Shown: positions 25,696 through 33,776 of the stretch, in pieces
Layout of the letters: each line of letters starts with the position of its first letter
How positions within the stretch are numbered: position 1 is the stretch's first letter
Assembly (NCBI GenBank): GCA_050253535.1
Contig: JBFWIW010000015.1
Location: 1 to 48,710 of the forward strand
Origin: JBFWIW01 sp050253535
GTDB lineage: Bacteria; Bacillota; Clostridia; Oscillospirales; Oscillospiraceae
Direction of reading: 5' to 3'
DNA: 48,710 bases
Translations under genes and position numbers: made by a program
The notes under the pieces: model-generated
Database searches by the model: none
Told to the model about the DNA's origin: nothing
The model's input: only the letters and a program-made list of their open reading frames with translations

Positions 25696-25725
25696 AAACA
25701 GGACAGCAATAAAGCTGTCCTGTTT
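25696..25725 (-). terminator. Terminator of the HD-domain gene
   Basis: A 12-bp perfect stem (25696-25707 and 25714-25725) is followed on the minus strand by a further TT and GT-rich sequence. It lies 29 bases after the HD gene stop. Confidence 0.75.
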
Positions 25726-25754
25726 GGTTTGTGTAATTTATCCTTTTTTTAAAA

Positions 25755-26267
25755 TCACAACGCGGCGGCAAGGTCGGGCTGGTAAATGCCGAGATGAAGT
25801 TTTTCCTGCATGTTGAAAAGATGATAGAGATGAGTAACCTCCGCGACTGCACAGACTTTGTCCATAAGGCAGACGACTGCCGCCTCGTGGCTCTGTGGCC
25901 TGCTGCGTAGGGTTATCGGCCACATGTGGCTATAAATAGCGTCCCGCTCCACATCGGAGAGTTCAAAGCGGGCTTCCGCGTTCTTAAGGGCGACAGCGGG
26001 ATGCGTCACGAGATGCTTCATGCGGTTTTCGTGCTGGTGTTGGTCATACAGGAACATGTCGTGCATCAGAGCGCCTCTTGCTGCCTCCGCAGAGCGCAGG
26101 CCGAGAAGACGGCACAGTCTGAAAGACAGATACGAAACAAAGAGGCAGTGCCCAAGGCAGTTGACCGAAGGGGTGTGCTGCGAGATATTCTCCATATCCT
26201 GTATGCATTTTTCTTCCAACAGATCGCTTACACAGCCGTAAAAAGACTGATAATTTATTTTTTTCAT
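25755..26267 (-). CDS. HD-domain phosphohydrolase-like protein
   Basis: A 170-residue HD-superfamily protein. Histidines precede the core in NCLGHCLFVSYLS, the HD pair is in GALMHDMFLYD, and further His residues follow in HLVTHPAVALKNA. The MWPI and HEAAVVCLMDKVCA stretches are common to this small clostridial HD group. The reaction is unknown; phosphohydrolase on a nucleotide or lipid is the family default. ATG 26267 follows AGGGGG with 7-base spacing. It is a single gene with its own promoter and terminator. Confidence 0.8.
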   Translation of the reverse strand: MKKINYQSFYGCVSDLLEEKCIQDMENISQHTPSVNCLGHCLFVSYLSFRLCRLLGLRSAEAARGALMHDMFLYDQHQHENRMKHLVTHPAVALKNAEARFELSDVERDAIYSHMWPITLRSRPQSHEAAVVCLMDKVCAVAEVTHLYHLFNMQEKLHLGIYQPDLAAAL

Positions 26268-26293
26268 TAGGCGGCCCCCTGACACTAAATTGA

Positions 26294-26323
26294 ATTCTAG
26301 CACAGTGATATAGTAAAAGTCAA
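26294..26323 (-). promoter_or_regulatory. Promoter of the HD-domain gene
   Basis: On the minus strand TTGACT (26318-26323) and TAGAAT (26294-26299) are 18 bases apart, about 25 bases before the start codon. Confidence 0.65.
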
Positions 26324-26456
26324 TTGACGGAGATTTCTTTTACAAAAGGTTTACATGTGGGAAAGTGACAGGAAGTAAACGAGCCTTTTTCATTCGTTGG
26401 AAAAAGCTGAAGCTTTTCATCCATCGGGTACATGCCTCTATCTTCACAAAATTTTG

Positions 26457-26485
26457 TTGAATTTCTTTGCAATGCGCATTATACT
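26457..26485 (+). promoter_or_regulatory. Promoter of the MBL-fold gene
   Basis: TTGAAT (26457-26462) and TATACT (26480-26485) are exactly 17 bases apart, about 35 bases before the start codon at 26520. Confidence 0.65.
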
Positions 26486-26519
26486 GAAATTATTACAATA
26501 TATTGTTGGAGGAGGATTT

Positions 26520-27377
26520 ATGTTAAAAGTTCATGAAGGCGATTTCATTGAGATTTTCCGTATTACCCCCAACCTCTACTTCCGCAAGGCCAGCCTGCCA
26601 AAGCGCGGGCAGTGCAACGGCGCTTTCCTTGTTGGGGAAAACGCAGTAGCTGTCGTCGATGTCCCCACGATTGATGGGGCATATGAAATGATAGAAGAGT
26701 CTGTAAAGCTTTTCGACAAGCCTATTAGCTATGTATTTTTAACGCATGGGCACGGGGATCATATGGGTGGCCTGCCTGTTTTTCTGGATCGGGAAGTCAC
26801 AATATTTGCTCACCGCCGTTTGATCGAAAAGCTTACCTCCTCAGGAGAGCAATACAAGGCCACCTTTGTAGGCGTCGACGGCAATATGAACTTTTGCATA
26901 TCAGGCGGTCTCGATCTGGAACTCATCGCACTGCCGGACGTCTCACATTCGCCGTGGGACATGCTTATCCGTGTCCCTTCCGAGAAGCTCGTCTGCACGG
27001 GAGATGCCGCGGTTGAATTTCAGACACTGTATTATCATAGTTCGTGCGTGGAAACTTGGATCAAGTCGCTGAAAAAACTGGCGCTTAAAGACGATAAGTA
27101 CGTGCTCCCCGGACATGGGGATATTTATCCATACTCCCATATAAACAATGTGGCGGCTTTTCTTGCTGCCATTCTGAGATCGGCAAGGTGCTGCTTCGAT
27201 CAGCTGAGCAAAGAGGATATAAGCAGTATTTCCGCCGAAAAAGTAAGGGCGCTTGTAAATGATTATTTTGCCGCAGGCGGTGAAGATGCCGTAATGATCA
27301 GTCAAAAGGCCGCAGACCACGCACAGCGCGAGGTTCGCATGGTTCTATGGCAGTTGTTATCCGGCGAAATGAGATAG
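26520..27377 (+). CDS. MBL-fold metallo-hydrolase
   Basis: A 285-residue metallo-beta-lactamase-fold hydrolase. Metal motifs are THGHGDHMGG (HxHxDH), SHSPWD, CTGDAAVEF and LPGHGDIYP. The family covers thioesterases, lactonases, glyoxalase II and others, and the substrate is not deducible. ATG 26520 follows GGAGGAGG; the frame is open about 120 bases upstream, but that stretch contains the promoter. It is a single gene followed by a hairpin terminator. Confidence 0.85.
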   Translation: MLKVHEGDFIEIFRITPNLYFRKASLPKRGQCNGAFLVGENAVAVVDVPTIDGAYEMIEESVKLFDKPISYVFLTHGHGDHMGGLPVFLDREVTIFAHRRLIEKLTSSGEQYKATFVGVDGNMNFCISGGLDLELIALPDVSHSPWDMLIRVPSEKLVCTGDAAVEFQTLYYHSSCVETWIKSLKKLALKDDKYVLPGHGDIYPYSHINNVAAFLAAILRSARCCFDQLSKEDISSISAEKVRALVNDYFAAGGEDAVMISQKAADHAQREVRMVLWQLLSGEMR

Positions 27378-27403
27378 TCTTAAATCAACTGCTTTAAATT
27401 AAA

Positions 27404-27437
27404 CAAAACGGCAAAGGGGGATACCTCTGCCGTTTTG
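27404..27437 (+). terminator. Terminator of the MBL-fold gene
   Basis: CAAAACGGCA (27404-27413) pairs with TGCCGTTTTG (27428-27437), with an extra AGG/CCT inside. It lies 26 bases after the stop. Confidence 0.7.
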
Positions 27438-27492
27438 CTTTCGTAATATGAGCGCATTAGATTGACAGGAATAAAGCGGGAAGTTAAGACAG

Positions 27493-27828
27493 CTAATTCT
27501 CGAGTATAATTAATGCAATAAGAACCAGATTTTCACTGCCCGAATTCAAAACTGCATGACCGCTGCCGCTTGGCGTATACGCAACATCTCCCGCCTGTAT
27601 AGAACGGGAGGTGCCGTTGTCGTCATAGGTTCCATTACCCGACAGAACATAAAAGGTTTCACTTTCTCCATGATGTACGTGGTATCCGATAGAACAACCG
27701 GGCTCAAAGGTTATCTCCGCAAATATGCGGCACTTGCCGTTCATTTCTTTCCCGCTGAGGATGTGCTTAAAAATTACATGTCCTTGTCCGCCGCGCGCTG
27801 CCTCGACTCGCTCAATTCTGGTCTCCAT
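27493..27828 (-). CDS. Small cupin-domain protein
   Basis: A 111-residue single cupin. Motif 1 is YHVHHGESETFYVLSGNG (His, His, Glu) and motif 2 is AGDVAYTPSGSGHAV (His). AGGGAGGA lies 8 bases before ATG 27828. Function is not assignable; such proteins may be metal-dependent isomerases or sensors. An AT-rich near-palindrome lies just upstream (27853-27868), which resembles, but does not match, the PerR-type dyads found 560 bases away. Confidence 0.8.
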   Translation of the reverse strand: METRIERVEAARGGQGHVIFKHILSGKEMNGKCRIFAEITFEPGCSIGYHVHHGESETFYVLSGNGTYDDNGTSRSIQAGDVAYTPSGSGHAVLNSGSENLVLIALIILEN

Positions 27829-27903
27829 GTTTTATCCTCCCTTAAATAATTGTTATAAAATATTATAATAAATCTAATAACATATAACAAGGAGAAAAAA
27901 TTG

Positions 27904-28014
27904 ATGAACGGGATTGAGGCGTTTCACACGGCTGCGGTCATTGCTGTATCGGCAGCATTTACAATTATGACAGCTGCTTTTTGTTTGAAATACAGCTGGG
28001 ACAGAGTCCCTTGA
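27904..28014 (+). CDS. Predicted 36-residue single-helix membrane peptide
   Basis: ATG 27904 has AAGGAG about 9 bases upstream. The frame runs for 36 codons: a short polar start (MNGIEAFHT), one hydrophobic helix (about 10-28), then KYSWDRVP. Its last 50 bases overlap the 3' end of the PerR-like gene on the other strand, tail to tail. The ribosome-binding site and membrane-helix composition support a real gene, but no family is recognised and the overlap could mislead. Confidence 0.4.
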   Translation: MNGIEAFHTAAVIAVSAAFTIMTAAFCLKYSWDRVP

Positions 28015-28393
28015 AACAGACATCCTTATCAATGATTAAAAAATCATCCATCTTATCAATTTTCAGACTATCCGCATTGACTGCGAAATCATAAATATTT
28101 TTACATGAATTACATATAAAATGACCATGACAGGATGTTGTAATATCATATCTTTTTTCATTGTCCTCAAGCGTTAAAACCTTTAATAGGCCTTTATCCG
28201 AAAATAAAGACAGCGTATTATATACCGTTGCTTTTGACAATGAATGAATCTTCTTTTTGAGTTCGTTAAATATTTGATCAGCGGTGGGATGATCTTTATA
28301 GGTCAAAAGGTATTCTAATATTTTAATCCTCTGTACTGAAGGCTTTACATTATTTTTTACTAATTCTTCAGATAAGTTATCAAATAAATTCAT
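27965..28393 (-). CDS. perR: PerR-like Fur-family repressor
   Basis: A 142-residue Fur-family regulator. The winged helix shows SLSKATVYNTLSLF. Structural zinc cysteines are Cys94, Cys97, Cys131 and Cys134. Residues His35, Asp83, His89, His91 and Asp102 line up with the Fe/Mn peroxide-sensing site of B. subtilis PerR (His37, Asp85, His91, His93, Asp104), which favours a peroxide sensor over an iron sensor. Its own promoter overlaps two dyads of PerR type, so autoregulation and control of the divergent sufCB genes are likely. Confidence 0.85.
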   Translation of the reverse strand: MNLFDNLSEELVKNNVKPSVQRIKILEYLLTYKDHPTADQIFNELKKKIHSLSKATVYNTLSLFSDKGLLKVLTLEDNEKRYDITTSCHGHFICNSCKNIYDFAVNADSLKIDKMDDFLIIDKDVCFKGLCPSCISNKKQLS

Positions 28394-28418
28394 TGCTTGA
28401 CCTTCTTCAACAAAAGGA

Positions 28419-28433
28419 TTATAATGATTCTAA
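28419..28433. promoter_or_regulatory. PerR-type box 1
   Basis: TTATAATGATTCTAA differs from the known PerR box (7-1-7, TTATAATNATTATAA) at one position. It lies between perR and sufC. Confidence 0.75.
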
Positions 28434-28436
28434 TAA

Positions 28437-28451
28437 ATAGAATGATTCTAA
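28437..28451. promoter_or_regulatory. PerR-type box 2
   Basis: ATAGAATGATTCTAA contains the perfect dyad TAGAAT-G-ATTCTA. Its centre is 18 bases from the centre of box 1, so two dimers would bind on nearly the same face. It covers the predicted perR transcription start. Confidence 0.7.
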
Positions 28452-28454
28452 ATT

Positions 28455-28483
28455 ATTATAGCTTAACTCATCAAGACTGTCAA
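28455..28483 (-). promoter_or_regulatory. Consensus promoter of perR
   Basis: On the minus strand TTGACA (28478-28483) and TATAAT (28455-28460) are exactly 17 bases apart, a perfect sigma-A consensus. The two PerR-type boxes lie just downstream. Confidence 0.85.
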
Positions 28484-28506
28484 ATGCTTTTACAAGGGGA
28501 AGAAAA

Positions 28507-29259
28507 ATGCTGGAATTAAATGGAATTAATTTAAACATAGAAGGCGGAAATAAAGTTCAAATTCTGAAAAATATAGACCTGAAACTTTATGACAAAAAAA
28601 TCTATGTCATAACCGGGCCAAACGGGAGCGGAAAATCTTCTCTCGCCAGAATCATAATGGGCATATCCGCGCCTACTTCCGGAGCTGTTATATTTAACGG
28701 ACAGGACATCACACAAATGAACATAACCCAAAGGGCGCTCCTGGGAATTGGGTATGCATTCCAGAATCCCCCTCGGTTTAAAGGAATAAAAGTACGCGAT
28801 ATCTTAAATCTTGCCGCGGCGAGCGATTCGGATAAGGGAAAAATCTGCGATCTGTTATATAGTGTAGGGCTCTGTTCCCAGGAATATATCGACAGGGATA
28901 TGGACGCGAGCCTGTCGGGCGGCGAGATAAAGAGAATTGAGATTGCATCGATTTTAGCCCGCAATCTGAAGCTGGCTGTTTTTGACGAGCCGGAAGCGGG
29001 CATAGATTTGTGGAGCTTCCATCGATTGGCCGAGACATTTCGAGAAATGCACGAAAAAACCGATACGACTATTGTCATCATATCCCATCAGGAGAGAATT
29101 CTCGAATTAGCTGATGAAATTATTTTGATGGCAGACGGCGGTATCGAGAGGAATATCCCGAAAGAAGAAATTTTGAAAAAAGGCTTCGTGGACGACCTGT
29201 GCGCGTGCCGTGCCGGCTGTGGGATAAGGGGGAAAGAGCATGTTAAGTGCATTAGATAG
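28507..29259 (+). CDS. sufC: SufC-like Fe-S assembly ATPase with Cys-rich tail
   Basis: A 250-residue ABC ATPase of the SufC type, which powers Fe-S cluster assembly on SufB-family scaffolds. Walker A is GPNGSGKS (37-44), the Q-loop FQNPP (85-89), the signature LSGGE (136-140), Walker B LAVFDEPEAGID and the switch His194. The last 25 residues hold four cysteines (LCACRAGCG and VKC), not usual in SufC. It overlaps the SufB-like gene by 20 bases. No SufS, SufU or SufD follows, so this is a two-gene system like the SMS (SmsC-SmsB) type. Confidence 0.85.
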   Translation: MLELNGINLNIEGGNKVQILKNIDLKLYDKKIYVITGPNGSGKSSLARIIMGISAPTSGAVIFNGQDITQMNITQRALLGIGYAFQNPPRFKGIKVRDILNLAAASDSDKGKICDLLYSVGLCSQEYIDRDMDASLSGGEIKRIEIASILARNLKLAVFDEPEAGIDLWSFHRLAETFREMHEKTDTTIVIISHQERILELADEIILMADGGIERNIPKEEILKKGFVDDLCACRAGCGIRGKEHVKCIR

Positions 29260-30160
29260 CTTAATGCTGGAAAAAGTTGCCGAACTTCATGAAATACCAA
29301 AGGGCGCCTATAATATCAGGAAAAACGGTGAAGGCGTTCAGAGGAACACCACGGCGAATATTGATATCATCACAAAAAAAGACCGCGCGGGAATCGATAT
29401 CGTTGTAAAGCCAAATACAAAGGGAGAGAGCGTCCATATCCCGGTAATTGTTACAGAAGAGGGTATTACCGACGTTGTATATAACACATTCGACATCGGG
29501 GAATACGCGGATGTCCAGATTGTAGCCGGGTGCGGCATACACAATTCCGGGGGAAATAAATCGGAGCATGACGGCATCCACGAATTTTTTATAAAAAAAG
29601 GTGCCCATGTCAAGTATGTTGAAAAGCATTACGGCCAGGGAGACGGCACAGGCAAGAGGGTTCTGAACCCGAAGACGATCATTCACGCGGCCGAGGACAC
29701 AGTCGTTGAACTGGAACTCGTCCAGATCATGGGCATCGACAACACTGTCCGCGACACCGAAATAGACCTTGCCGACAGGGCAAAGCTAATTGTTACAGAA
29801 CGCCTTTTGACAGCGATGGAGCAGGAGGCAAAATCGAATATAGCGGTGGAACTTCTGGGAGAGGACAGCTCCGCGCAGATTATTTCGCGCTCGGTGGCAC
29901 AGGGTAAATCAAAACAGGATTACTATTTTGATTTGGTCGGCCGCAATAAATGCAGAGGGCATATCCAGTGCGACGCAATAATCATGGATAATGCTGAAAT
30001 AAGTTCTACGCCTAAAATTTCGGCTTTGCACGGCGATGCGCAGCTTATACATGAGGCGGCCATCGGAAAACTGGAGTCTCAGCAGCTGATCAAACTGATG
30101 TCACTCGGACTCACCGAAAAAGAGGCGGAAGATGCTGTCTTAAAAGGATTTCTGAAATAG
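29240..30160 (+). CDS. sufB: SufB/SufD-family Fe-S scaffold protein
   Basis: A 306-residue SufB/SufD-family protein, shorter than classical SufB (about 470), as in minimal SUF systems. The beta-helix core is followed by the family C-terminus: CRGHIQCDAIIMDNAE, LIHEAAIGKLESQQLIKLMS, and GLTEKEAEDAVLKGFL. A CGCGIHNSGG-like segment (VAGCGIHNSGG) holds another Cys. AGGGGGAAAG precedes ATG 29240, inside the sufC end. With SufC it is expected to form the scaffold-ATPase complex; the sulfur donor must come from elsewhere. Likely repressed by the adjacent PerR-like protein. Confidence 0.83.
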   Translation: MLSALDSLMLEKVAELHEIPKGAYNIRKNGEGVQRNTTANIDIITKKDRAGIDIVVKPNTKGESVHIPVIVTEEGITDVVYNTFDIGEYADVQIVAGCGIHNSGGNKSEHDGIHEFFIKKGAHVKYVEKHYGQGDGTGKRVLNPKTIIHAAEDTVVELELVQIMGIDNTVRDTEIDLADRAKLIVTERLLTAMEQEAKSNIAVELLGEDSSAQIISRSVAQGKSKQDYYFDLVGRNKCRGHIQCDAIIMDNAEISSTPKISALHGDAQLIHEAAIGKLESQQLIKLMSLGLTEKEAEDAVLKGFLK

Positions 30161-30234
30161 CGTACGGGAACATCGCAATCTCCGCAGGCTGTGAAGGCTG
30201 CAGAGCTAAAACTAAATAATAGGAGAATTTGCTC

Positions 30235-30708
30235 ATGGACGTTTTGAATTTAGCGATTGAGATGGAATTGGACGGCGAAAAATATACAAAGAACAAGCGG
30301 CGATAAACAGAAAGAATGGTTTACAAACGTTTTTAATATTCTGGCGAACGATGAAAGCAATCATGCCAGGATATTAAAAGATAAATTAAATGGGTTGCCT
30401 ACAAAGAGAATACTACCGTAAGACCATCGGTTCGAAACGTGTTTGATGGGATCGGCGATTTTAAGATGGCCTTAAAAAGTAATCCTGAACAGGTGGATGT
30501 ATACAGGATGGCTGCGGAGAAGGAAAAACAGAGTATAGAGCTTTATAAAAAGCTTTTAAGTGAATCCAAAGAGGATAAGGATTTATACGAATTTCTGATT
30601 TCGCAGGAAGAAGAACACTATAATATGATGGAAGAAATAGTTGTACTTGTCAACCGTCCGAATGAATGGGTCGGATCAGCTGAATTCGGTAATAGGGAAG
30701 AATATTGA
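30235..30708 (+). pseudogene. Ferritin-family gene with three frameshifts
   Basis: A ferritin/rubrerythrin-like di-iron protein, about 158 residues if repaired. The start (MDVLNLAIEMELDGEKY) has AGGAG upstream. The frame then breaks near 30285 (TT to T), near 30326 (AAAA to AAA) and near 30397 (GG to G). In each case restoring one base gives a continuous family-like sequence: KEQAAINRKNG, then NVFNILANDESNHARIL, then VRNVFDGIGDF. The three losses sum to one codon, so the long C-terminal part, from about 30400 to 30708, is intact. It is either a young pseudogene or local homopolymer sequencing error. A start within the remaining ORF could give an 89-residue fragment. Confidence 0.8.
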
Positions 30709-30800
30709 CGATTTAAAAGGCAGATTGCGTGAAAATGCCCAGGACAGAGTGGTTTGTAAAGATGGAATTTTGGAGGAATTTAGTAAGAAGGTAAAATCCT

Positions 30801-31634
30801 ATGACTGAAAAGGATTTAAAGCCCCAGCCCCGAACAAAGCTTAGACTTAAGCTGGGGAAAATATATTATACATATCTGCGCTATGCCCTTTGGCTGTCAC
30901 GATGGTCGTCCTTTGCAGGGGAGCTCTCCGCCGGAGTGCTTCCCTTTGTCTATTTCCGCCACGAGACCATTCTTCTTCGGCAGCTCAGGGATTTGGATAT
31001 GCAATATCAGTACAATAAGATTATCAATTTGAAAATTGCGGCTAAAAAGCTGAACGGCATTGTCATACACCCCGGCGAAATTTTCAGTTATTGGAAGCTT
31101 ATCGGAAGACCATCCGTGAAAAAGGGTTATGTAAACGGTATGGTGCTGACAGGCGGCAGGGTATCGCCCGGCATCGGCGGCGGCTTGTGCCAGATGTCAA
31201 ACCTTATTTACTGGATGAGCCTGCATACTCCGCTTACCGTTATTGAGCGCCACCATCACGGCTATGACGTGTTCCCCGACAGCAATCGCACGCAGCCTTA
31301 CGGAAGCGGCGCCACCTGCTATTATCCCTACGGTGATCTGATGGTTTATAACGGCACGGACAGTGACTTTCAGCTTTGTGTAGAAGTCGGTGAAACGCAT
31401 CTTCGGGGCGAATGGCGAAGCACCGATCCGCCCCAATTCCGCTATGAAATTGAGGAACGCGAGCATGAAATGCGAAGCGAGTACTGGGGAGGATTCAGCC
31501 GTCACAATAAGCTTTTCCGCATAACAAAGGACATGGACGGAAGCTTATTACGTGAGGAATTTATTGTTGAAAACCACGCTTTAATGATGTATTCGCCGTT
31601 TCTTGCCGAGAATCTCGGGGAAAGGCCGGAATAA
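30801..31634 (+). CDS. VanW-family protein
   Basis: A 277-residue VanW-family protein. The hallmark block runs from about residue 92: HPGEIFSYWKLIGRP, KKGYVNGMVLTGGR, GIGGGLCQMSN, then HHHGYDVFPDSNRT. VanW was first seen beside VanB-type glycopeptide-resistance genes, but its function is unknown and most members lie outside such clusters, as here. There is no clear signal peptide, though the stretch 25-50 is fairly hydrophobic. GAAGG lies 11 bases before ATG. A strong terminator follows. Confidence 0.85.
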   Translation: MTEKDLKPQPRTKLRLKLGKIYYTYLRYALWLSRWSSFAGELSAGVLPFVYFRHETILLRQLRDLDMQYQYNKIINLKIAAKKLNGIVIHPGEIFSYWKLIGRPSVKKGYVNGMVLTGGRVSPGIGGGLCQMSNLIYWMSLHTPLTVIERHHHGYDVFPDSNRTQPYGSGATCYYPYGDLMVYNGTDSDFQLCVEVGETHLRGEWRSTDPPQFRYEIEEREHEMRSEYWGGFSRHNKLFRITKDMDGSLLREEFIVENHALMMYSPFLAENLGERPE

Positions 31635-31646
31635 GAGTTTTATGTA

Positions 31647-31685
31647 AGGATACTGATATACTATTAGTATCCTTTCGTTTTTTTC
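31647..31685 (+). terminator. Terminator of the vanW-like gene
   Basis: AGGATACT (31647-31654) pairs with AGTATCCT (31666-31673), followed by TTCGTTTTTTT. Confidence 0.85.
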
Positions 31686-31726
31686 GGATATATTATAAAA
31701 AACAGCCAGACAGAGCAGGTGATTTT

Positions 31727-33772
31727 ATGACAATAAAAGACAGAGCAACAAATAAACTAATAAACGAAAAATCCCCATATCTTCTCCAGCACGCGTATAA
31801 TCCCGTAGATTGGTATCCGTGGGGAGATGAGGCTTTTCAGAAGGCAAAAGCCGAGGACAAGCCCGTGTTCCTGAGTGTGGGTTATTCAACCTGTCACTGG
31901 TGCCATGTCATGGCCCACGAGTCTTTTGAGGATGAAAAGGCAGCGGAGCTTTTAAACCGCGAATTCATCGCCATAAAGGTGGACAGAGAGGAGCGGCCGG
32001 ACGTGGACGCCGTCTATATGGCGGTGTGTCAGGCGCTGACAGGTTCCGGGGGCTGGCCGCTTACCATTATTATGACGCCGGAGCAAAAACCGTTTTTTGC
32101 GGGGACATATCTGCCGAAAAATTCCCGCTACGGTATTTTGGGCCTTATGGAACTGCTTGAGGAGGTTTCCCGCCAGTGGAAAACGGATCGGGAAAAACTT
32201 CTGACATCCGGTGACGAGATAACGGCCTTTATGCAAAAGCAATCCCTAGGCATAAACCGTACCGAGCGGTCCGCAGGGGAGATACTGGATAAGGCACCGA
32301 GGTTTTTTGCCCGGAGCTTTGACAAAGAGTGGGGAGGTTTCGGCGATGCCCCAAAATTTCCCGCTCCCCATAATCTCGTTTATCTGATTCGCTACTCGGT
32401 TTTGCAGCAGGACGATTACGCCCTTCTTATGGCGGAACACACGTTGGAACAGATGTATCGGGGCGGCATCTTCGACCATATCGGCGGCGGATTTTCCCGG
32501 TATTCAACAGATAAAAAATGGCTTATCCCGCATTTTGAAAAAATGCTCTACGACAATGCCCTTCTGGCTATAGCGTATCTTGAGGCATTTCAGCTTACCC
32601 GCCGTCCTCTTTACCGCACGGTTGTGCGGAAAACACTGGACTATGTGCTGGATGAGTTAACCGACTCTGAGGGCGGCTTTTATTGTGGGCAGGATGCCGA
32701 CAGCGAAGGCGTAGAGGGAAAGTATTACGCATTTACGCAGGAAGAACTTATTGAAGTATTGGGAAAGACGGACGGCGCTCTTTTCTGCAGCTGGTTTGGT
32801 ATTACCGGGAACGGTAATTTTGAAGGAACGAGCATTCCAAATGTGATCGATAACCCGCGGTTTGAGGAAGATGATCCGGTTATTTCGGATCTCTGCCGCA
32901 AGCTCTATAAGTACCGCCTGAAAAGAACGCGGCTCCACAAGGACGACAAGGTTCTGACCTCATGGAACGCGCTTATGATAACGGCTCTGTCAAAAGCCGG
33001 CCGTATTCTGGATGAGCCCCGTTATCTGCAGGCGGCACGCAAAGCGCAGAGATTTATCTCAAACAGTATGACCGACGGCAGCGGCCGGCTTTTGAGGCGG
33101 TGGAAGGACGGTGAGGCAGCCCACCATGGACAGCTGGACGATTACGCGTTCTACGGTTTGGCGCTTATTGAACTTTATAACGCCACTTTTGATCCGTTCT
33201 ATCTGGAAGCCGCCGCCGACATGTCCAGGCGCTTGCTTACGCTTTTTTCGGACAGGGAGAACAACGGGTTTTATATCTATGCAAACGATGCGGAAAAACT
33301 TATAACCAGGCCAAAGGATATTTATGACGGCGCGTTGCCCTCGGGCAACGCGGCGGTGGCGCTACTTCTCACAAGGCTCGCCGGACTGACAGGAGAGGAA
33401 GAGTGGCGGAAAGCGGGCGATATGCAGATGAGATTTGTAACCGGATCCATCGGTGACTATCCTCTCGGAAGCAGCGTCTCGCTGCTGGCTCTGATGGAAA
33501 TTTATTATCCCTCCCGTGAGCTTCTTTGCGTAACCGCCGGACAGAAAGCGCCGGAGGAACTCACAGAGTTCCTCCGGGAAAAAATGATTCCCAATCTCAC
33601 GGTTATGGTCAGAACACCGGATAACCAGCGGCAGCTGAAGGCCGCGGCACCGTTTACCACCAGCTATCCGTTCCCAGCCACGGGAACACTATATTATCTT
33701 TGCAGGGACAAAACTTGCTCAGCGCCGGTTAGCGACGTGATGGAACTGCAGAAGCTGCTTTTGGATAATTAA
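31727..33772 (+). CDS. YyaL/SPATA20-type thioredoxin-fold protein (DUF255)
   Basis: A 681-residue protein with an N-terminal thioredoxin-like domain (about 1-160) bearing STCHWCHVM (Cys56-x-x-Cys59), and a C-terminal six-hairpin (alpha/alpha) barrel. Signature blocks are SPYLLQHAYNPVDWYPW, KVDREERPDVD, SGGWPL, GGFGDAPKFP, HFEKMLYDNA and GGFYCGQDADSEG. This is the complete architecture of the conserved YyaL / spermatogenesis-associated protein 20 family. The cellular role is unknown; an epimerase or redox function has been suggested for parts of the fold. A ribosome site AGGTGA precedes ATG 31727. Single gene. Confidence 0.92.
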   Translation: MTIKDRATNKLINEKSPYLLQHAYNPVDWYPWGDEAFQKAKAEDKPVFLSVGYSTCHWCHVMAHESFEDEKAAELLNREFIAIKVDREERPDVDAVYMAVCQALTGSGGWPLTIIMTPEQKPFFAGTYLPKNSRYGILGLMELLEEVSRQWKTDREKLLTSGDEITAFMQKQSLGINRTERSAGEILDKAPRFFARSFDKEWGGFGDAPKFPAPHNLVYLIRYSVLQQDDYALLMAEHTLEQMYRGGIFDHIGGGFSRYSTDKKWLIPHFEKMLYDNALLAIAYLEAFQLTRRPLYRTVVRKTLDYVLDELTDSEGGFYCGQDADSEGVEGKYYAFTQEELIEVLGKTDGALFCSWFGITGNGNFEGTSIPNVIDNPRFEEDDPVISDLCRKLYKYRLKRTRLHKDDKVLTSWNALMITALSKAGRILDEPRYLQAARKAQRFISNSMTDGSGRLLRRWKDGEAAHHGQLDDYAFYGLALIELYNATFDPFYLEAAADMSRRLLTLFSDRENNGFYIYANDAEKLITRPKDIYDGALPSGNAAVALLLTRLAGLTGEEEWRKAGDMQMRFVTGSIGDYPLGSSVSLLALMEIYYPSRELLCVTAGQKAPEELTEFLREKMIPNLTVMVRTPDNQRQLKAAAPFTTSYPFPATGTLYYLCRDKTCSAPVSDVMELQKLLLDN

Positions 33773-33776
33773 GCCG

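Noticed and set aside
30235..30708. Programmed frameshifting in the ferritin-like gene
   Set aside because: Three separate shifts in one direction without slippery sites or a downstream pseudoknot are not a known recoding pattern; deletions or sequencing errors explain it better.
30801..31634. VanW as evidence of glycopeptide resistance
   Set aside because: No vanH, ligase or vanX gene is present; VanW proteins are widespread outside resistance clusters.
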